DNA from: an uncultured Actinomycetes bacterium
Lineage (GTDB): Bacteria; Actinomycetota; Actinomycetes; Nanopelagicales; Nanopelagicaceae
Direction of reading: 5' to 3'
DNA: 8,595 nucleotides
Assembly: GCA_903890345.1 (NCBI GenBank)
Contig: CAITAV010000056.1
Location: 1 to 8,595 of the forward strand
The notes under the pieces: model-generated
What the model was told of the DNA's origin: nothing
Databases searched by the model: none
Seen by the model: only the letters and a program-made list of their open reading frames with translations
Translations under genes and position numbers: made by a program
In this document: in pieces, positions 6,745-8,595 of the stretch
Numbering within the stretch: the first letter of the stretch is position 1
Layout of the letters: each line of letters opens with the position of its first letter

Positions 6745-7038
6745 TTACTTCTCGATAACAGCGAGAATGTCACGAGCAGATAGAACTAAGTACTCTTCGT
6801 TGTTGTACTTCACTTCAGTTCCGCCGTACTTGCTATAAAGAACTACATCGCCAACTTTGACATCCATAGGAACGCGAACGCCATCATCAAAGCGACCTGG
6901 CCCAACAGCTACAACAGTGCCTTCTTGTGGCTTCTCTTTTGCTGTATCTGGGATAACAAGACCTGATGCAGTAGTTGTTTCAGCCTCATTGGCCTTTACG
7001 ACAATTCGATCTTCAAGCGGCTTAATGGCAACAGCCAT
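6745..7038 (-). CDS. groES: 10-kDa co-chaperonin GroES
   Basis: The 97-residue lid of the GroEL chamber, forming a heptamer in the cytosol. The N-terminal IKPLEDRIVV (5-14), mobile loop EAETTTASGLVIPDTAKEK (18-36) containing the hydrophobic GroEL-contacting Leu-Val-Ile, GTVVAVGPG (40-48), VKVGDVVLYSKYGGTEVK and the closing EYLVLSARDILAVIE match the family throughout. The ATG is preceded by AAAGGAG at good spacing. It is the first gene of the groES-groEL operon, and its stop codon abuts the groEL start. The 115-bp upstream region contains a CIRCE operator and a candidate promoter, pointing to HrcA repression and heat-shock induction. Confidence 0.98.
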   Translation of the reverse strand: MAVAIKPLEDRIVVKANEAETTTASGLVIPDTAKEKPQEGTVVAVGPGRFDDGVRVPMDVKVGDVVLYSKYGGTEVKYNNEEYLVLSARDILAVIEK

Positions 7039-7082
7039 GGGTATAACTCCTTTATTTCCGACGGATGGGCCGCAAGTCGCAA

Positions 7083-7109
7083 TTAGCAGACTCGACCCTT
7101 GAGTGCTAA
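7083..7109. promoter_or_regulatory. CIRCE operator (HrcA binding site) of groES-groEL
   Basis: The consensus is TTAGCACTC-N9-GAGTGCTAA. On the plus strand this site reads TTAGCAGAC (7083-7091), nine bases, then GAGTGCTAA (7101-7109). One arm is perfect; the other has two adjacent mismatches (GA for CT). Read in the direction of groES, the promoter-proximal arm is the perfect one. Total length (27) and spacer (9) are exact. It lies just downstream of the proposed -10 box, the usual position for HrcA repression. Confidence 0.9.
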
Positions 7110-7114
7110 CGCCA

Positions 7115-7144
7115 AGAATACGGGTGGCTATTGACCGTGCGCAA
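7115..7144 (-). promoter_or_regulatory. Candidate groES promoter
   Basis: On the minus strand, TTGCGC (7144-7139) and TATTCT (7120-7115) are separated by 18 bases. The -10 is a good match; the -35 is weak. The predicted start falls at the beginning of the CIRCE element, which is the typical arrangement for HrcA-controlled groE promoters. No terminator was seen between tsaD and this site, so read-through from rimI-tsaD may also contribute. Confidence 0.5.
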
Positions 7145-7153
7145 ATTAGAAGG

Positions 7154-8185
7154 TTAAAGGCTTACAGTCGTGACTGCCAGGCTGGATGAGGCGCTGAAAT
7201 CGATGGCTGAGGCAGCACGGCCGGCGCTACTCATAAGTGAACCAAGGGCTGCAACCATCGCCCCGTTATCGGTACACAGCAATGGTGAAGGGATCCGCAA
7301 TTTCACTCCAGCTTTTTCGCATCGCTGTTCGGCTAATTCTCGAAGCCGCGAATTAGCAGCAACTCCACCAGCGATGACTAAAGATTCAATACCAGTAGCC
7401 GTACAGGCAGCAAGTGATTTTTGCACAAGTACATCAACGATTGCTTCTTGAAAAGAAGCCGCAACATCTGAACGTTTGTAATGAGGTGTTGATTCTAGAT
7501 ATCGAGCAACTGCTGTCTTTAGCCCTGAGAAAGAAAAATCGTATGGGCGGGTGCGCCAATCTTCGGCTTGCGTTAATCCACGTGGGAAATTTATTGCGTT
7601 GGCATCCCCACTTTTCGCTTCTAGATCTACTGCCGGTCCCCCAGGAAAACCTAATCCCATAACACGTGCAATTTTGTCGAATGCTTCACCGGCGGCGTCA
7701 TCCATTGTTGAACCCAAGGAAGTTACAGATGATGTGATGTCATTAATTTGCAAAATAGATGAGTGTCCGCCGCTGACAAGAAGCGCAATCGTTGGATCAA
7801 GTGGATTATCGTGAGTTAGATAATCAACACTTATGTGAGCAGCTAAATGATTAACGCCAAAGAGTGGTTTATCAAGAGCCAGAGCAATCGCTGCAGCCGT
7901 TGATGTTCCGACTAATAAAGCACCGACTAGTCCGGGGCCAGCCGTCACTGCAACAGCGTCAATATCTTTAAGTGAAACCTTGGCAGTTTTTAGGGCGCGA
8001 TTTAAAGCCGGAATCATCGCTTCTAAATGCGCGCGGCTAGCAATTTCTGGGACTACTCCACCAAAGCGCGCATGCTCTTGCACACTAGATGCAATTTCAT
8101 TTGCTAATAATGTGCGACCTTTGACAATGCCAATCGCGGTTTCATCACACGATGTTTCGATGCCAAGTACAAGGGGTGCGCTCAT
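7154..8185 (-). CDS. tsaD: tRNA N6-threonylcarbamoyladenosine transferase TsaD
   Basis: This enzyme transfers the threonylcarbamoyl group to A37 of ANN-decoding tRNAs, the last step of universal t6A synthesis, normally with TsaB and TsaE. At 343 residues it is full length. Visible motifs are LGIETSCDETA (7-17), VPEIASRAHLE (45-55), TAGPGLVGALLVG (81-93), metal ligands His113 and His117 in NHLAAH, LVSGGHSS (136-143), MDDAAGEAFDK (161-171), FSFSGLKTAV (218-227), IAGGVAANSRLR (271-282) and TDNGAM with metal-binding Asp306. The ATG overlaps the rimI stop as ATGA, indicating tight coupling. The order rimI-tsaD-groES is a conserved actinobacterial block. It was formerly annotated gcp, a sialoglycoprotease, which is incorrect. 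Confidence 0.98.
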   Translation of the reverse strand: MSAPLVLGIETSCDETAIGIVKGRTLLANEIASSVQEHARFGGVVPEIASRAHLEAMIPALNRALKTAKVSLKDIDAVAVTAGPGLVGALLVGTSTAAAIALALDKPLFGVNHLAAHISVDYLTHDNPLDPTIALLVSGGHSSILQINDITSSVTSLGSTMDDAAGEAFDKIARVMGLGFPGGPAVDLEAKSGDANAINFPRGLTQAEDWRTRPYDFSFSGLKTAVARYLESTPHYKRSDVAASFQEAIVDVLVQKSLAACTATGIESLVIAGGVAANSRLRELAEQRCEKAGVKLRIPSPLLCTDNGAMVAALGSLMSSAGRAASAIDFSASSSLAVTTVSL

Positions 8186-8595
8186 GACAACTCTTTTTTC
8201 ATGACGTGAGCATCAAGGCCCGGACCGTAATAATTCTTGCGAGTATTAATTATTGAATAACCCAATGATTCATAGAGCGCAATCGCTGATGAGTTATTGA
8301 CGCCGACCTCAAGCATCATTGATGGAGCTACCCGCATCGATGACCACTTTTCAAGCGAATCCATGAAGTGACGAGCAATCCCACGTCTGCGTGCTTCGGG
8401 AAGCACAGCAACAGTTAAAACATCAGCATCCACCCCAGATGCAACAACCATTACGCCTGCATAGCCAACGATCTGTTTATCTGAATCTAAGGCAACTAAG
8501 AAATAACGAGTCTTTGGAATTCCAGAAAACTCTTCTTTGAATTGACCCATAGACCAGGGGGCGTCAGAAAATAAAGTGCGCTCCATTGAAACCAA
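8182..8595 (-). CDS. rimI: GNAT N-acetyltransferase, RimI-like, 5' end outside window
   Basis: The visible 137 residues are a GNAT acetyltransferase of the RimI type, which in Escherichia coli acetylates the N-terminal alanine of ribosomal protein S18. Seen are DAPWSMGQFKEEF near the N-terminus, the central sheet ending DVLTVAVLPEARRRGIARHF with the acetyl-CoA pyrophosphate loop R-R-x-G-x-A (70-75 of the visible fragment), LEVGVNNSSAIALYESLGY (94-113 of the fragment) with the Glu and Tyr corresponding to the E. coli catalytic pair, and NYYGPG near the end. About 10-15 N-terminal residues probably lie beyond position 8595; the TTG at the edge and the ATG at 8586 look internal. In actinobacteria the substrate is often less certain than the fold, so RimI is a family call supported by its tie to tsaD through a 4-base overlap. 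Confidence 0.92.
   Translation of the reverse strand: MVSMERTLFSDAPWSMGQFKEEFSGIPKTRYFLVALDSDKQIVGYAGVMVVASGVDADVLTVAVLPEARRRGIARHFMDSLEKWSSMRVAPSMMLEVGVNNSSAIALYESLGYSIINTRKNYYGPGLDAHVMKKELS

Noticed and set aside
8182..8595. rimI starting at the TTG of the window edge as a complete gene
   Set aside because: The visible start is already within the conserved N-terminal region of RimI, so the true start is more likely outside the window.
1..8595. CRISPR arrays, insertion sequences, tRNA or rRNA genes
   Set aside because: No direct repeat series, transposase motifs, terminal inverted repeats or cloverleaf sequences were seen; coding density leaves no room for them.

Overview
The window carries nine protein genes and almost no spare DNA. 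The base composition is moderate to low in GC, but the proteins are clearly actinobacterial: a WhiB-family protein, a GuaB3 paralogue of IMP dehydrogenase, and a GroEL1-type chaperonin with a histidine-rich tail. The gene order rimI-tsaD-groES-groEL / whiB / regulator / guaB-guaB3-guaA matches, from memory, the backbone of the Mycobacterium tuberculosis segment Rv3420c to Rv3396c and the Streptomyces coelicolor SCO476x-477x region. A compact, lower-GC actinobacterium such as a freshwater acI (Nanopelagicales) lineage is the best guess. That placement is inference.

Layout from right to left on the minus strand. rimI (5' end outside the window) overlaps tsaD by four bases. A 115-bp gap follows, holding a near-consensus CIRCE operator and a candidate promoter. 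Then come groES and groEL with zero spacing. groEL converges on a plus-strand whiB3-like gene, and one strong hairpin with A- and T-tracts serves as terminator for both. whiB diverges from a MerR-family regulator that has a cobalamin-binding-type C-terminal half. The gap between the two contains an 8-8-8 inverted repeat lying inside a plausible leaderless whiB promoter. Downstream of the regulator, in the same direction, are guaB, guaB3 and guaA. guaA overlaps guaB3 by 8 bases and runs off the left edge.

How the genes work together: guaB (IMP to XMP) and guaA (XMP to GMP) are the two steps of de novo GMP synthesis. guaB3 is a paralogue whose catalytic cysteine position is a histidine. Neither IMPDH-family protein has a CBS (Bateman) domain, so the usual allosteric nucleotide sensor is absent. 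GroES/GroEL is heat-shock type and probably under HrcA. RimI is a GNAT acetyltransferase, and TsaD makes the t6A tRNA modification.

The most interesting part is the centre, about 3764-5052. The MerR protein keeps the CarH/LitR signature (W-x9-EH plus a cobalt-ligand-type His in E-x-H), so it may sense B12 and possibly light. It sits head-to-head with an iron-sulfur WhiB regulator and directly upstream of GMP biosynthesis, where the better-known relatives carry sigma-factor or BldM genes. The link between B12/light sensing, redox sensing and purine synthesis is a hypothesis from motifs and layout. No mobile elements, CRISPR arrays, tRNAs or rRNAs were seen, and no gene-free stretch exceeds 115 bp.
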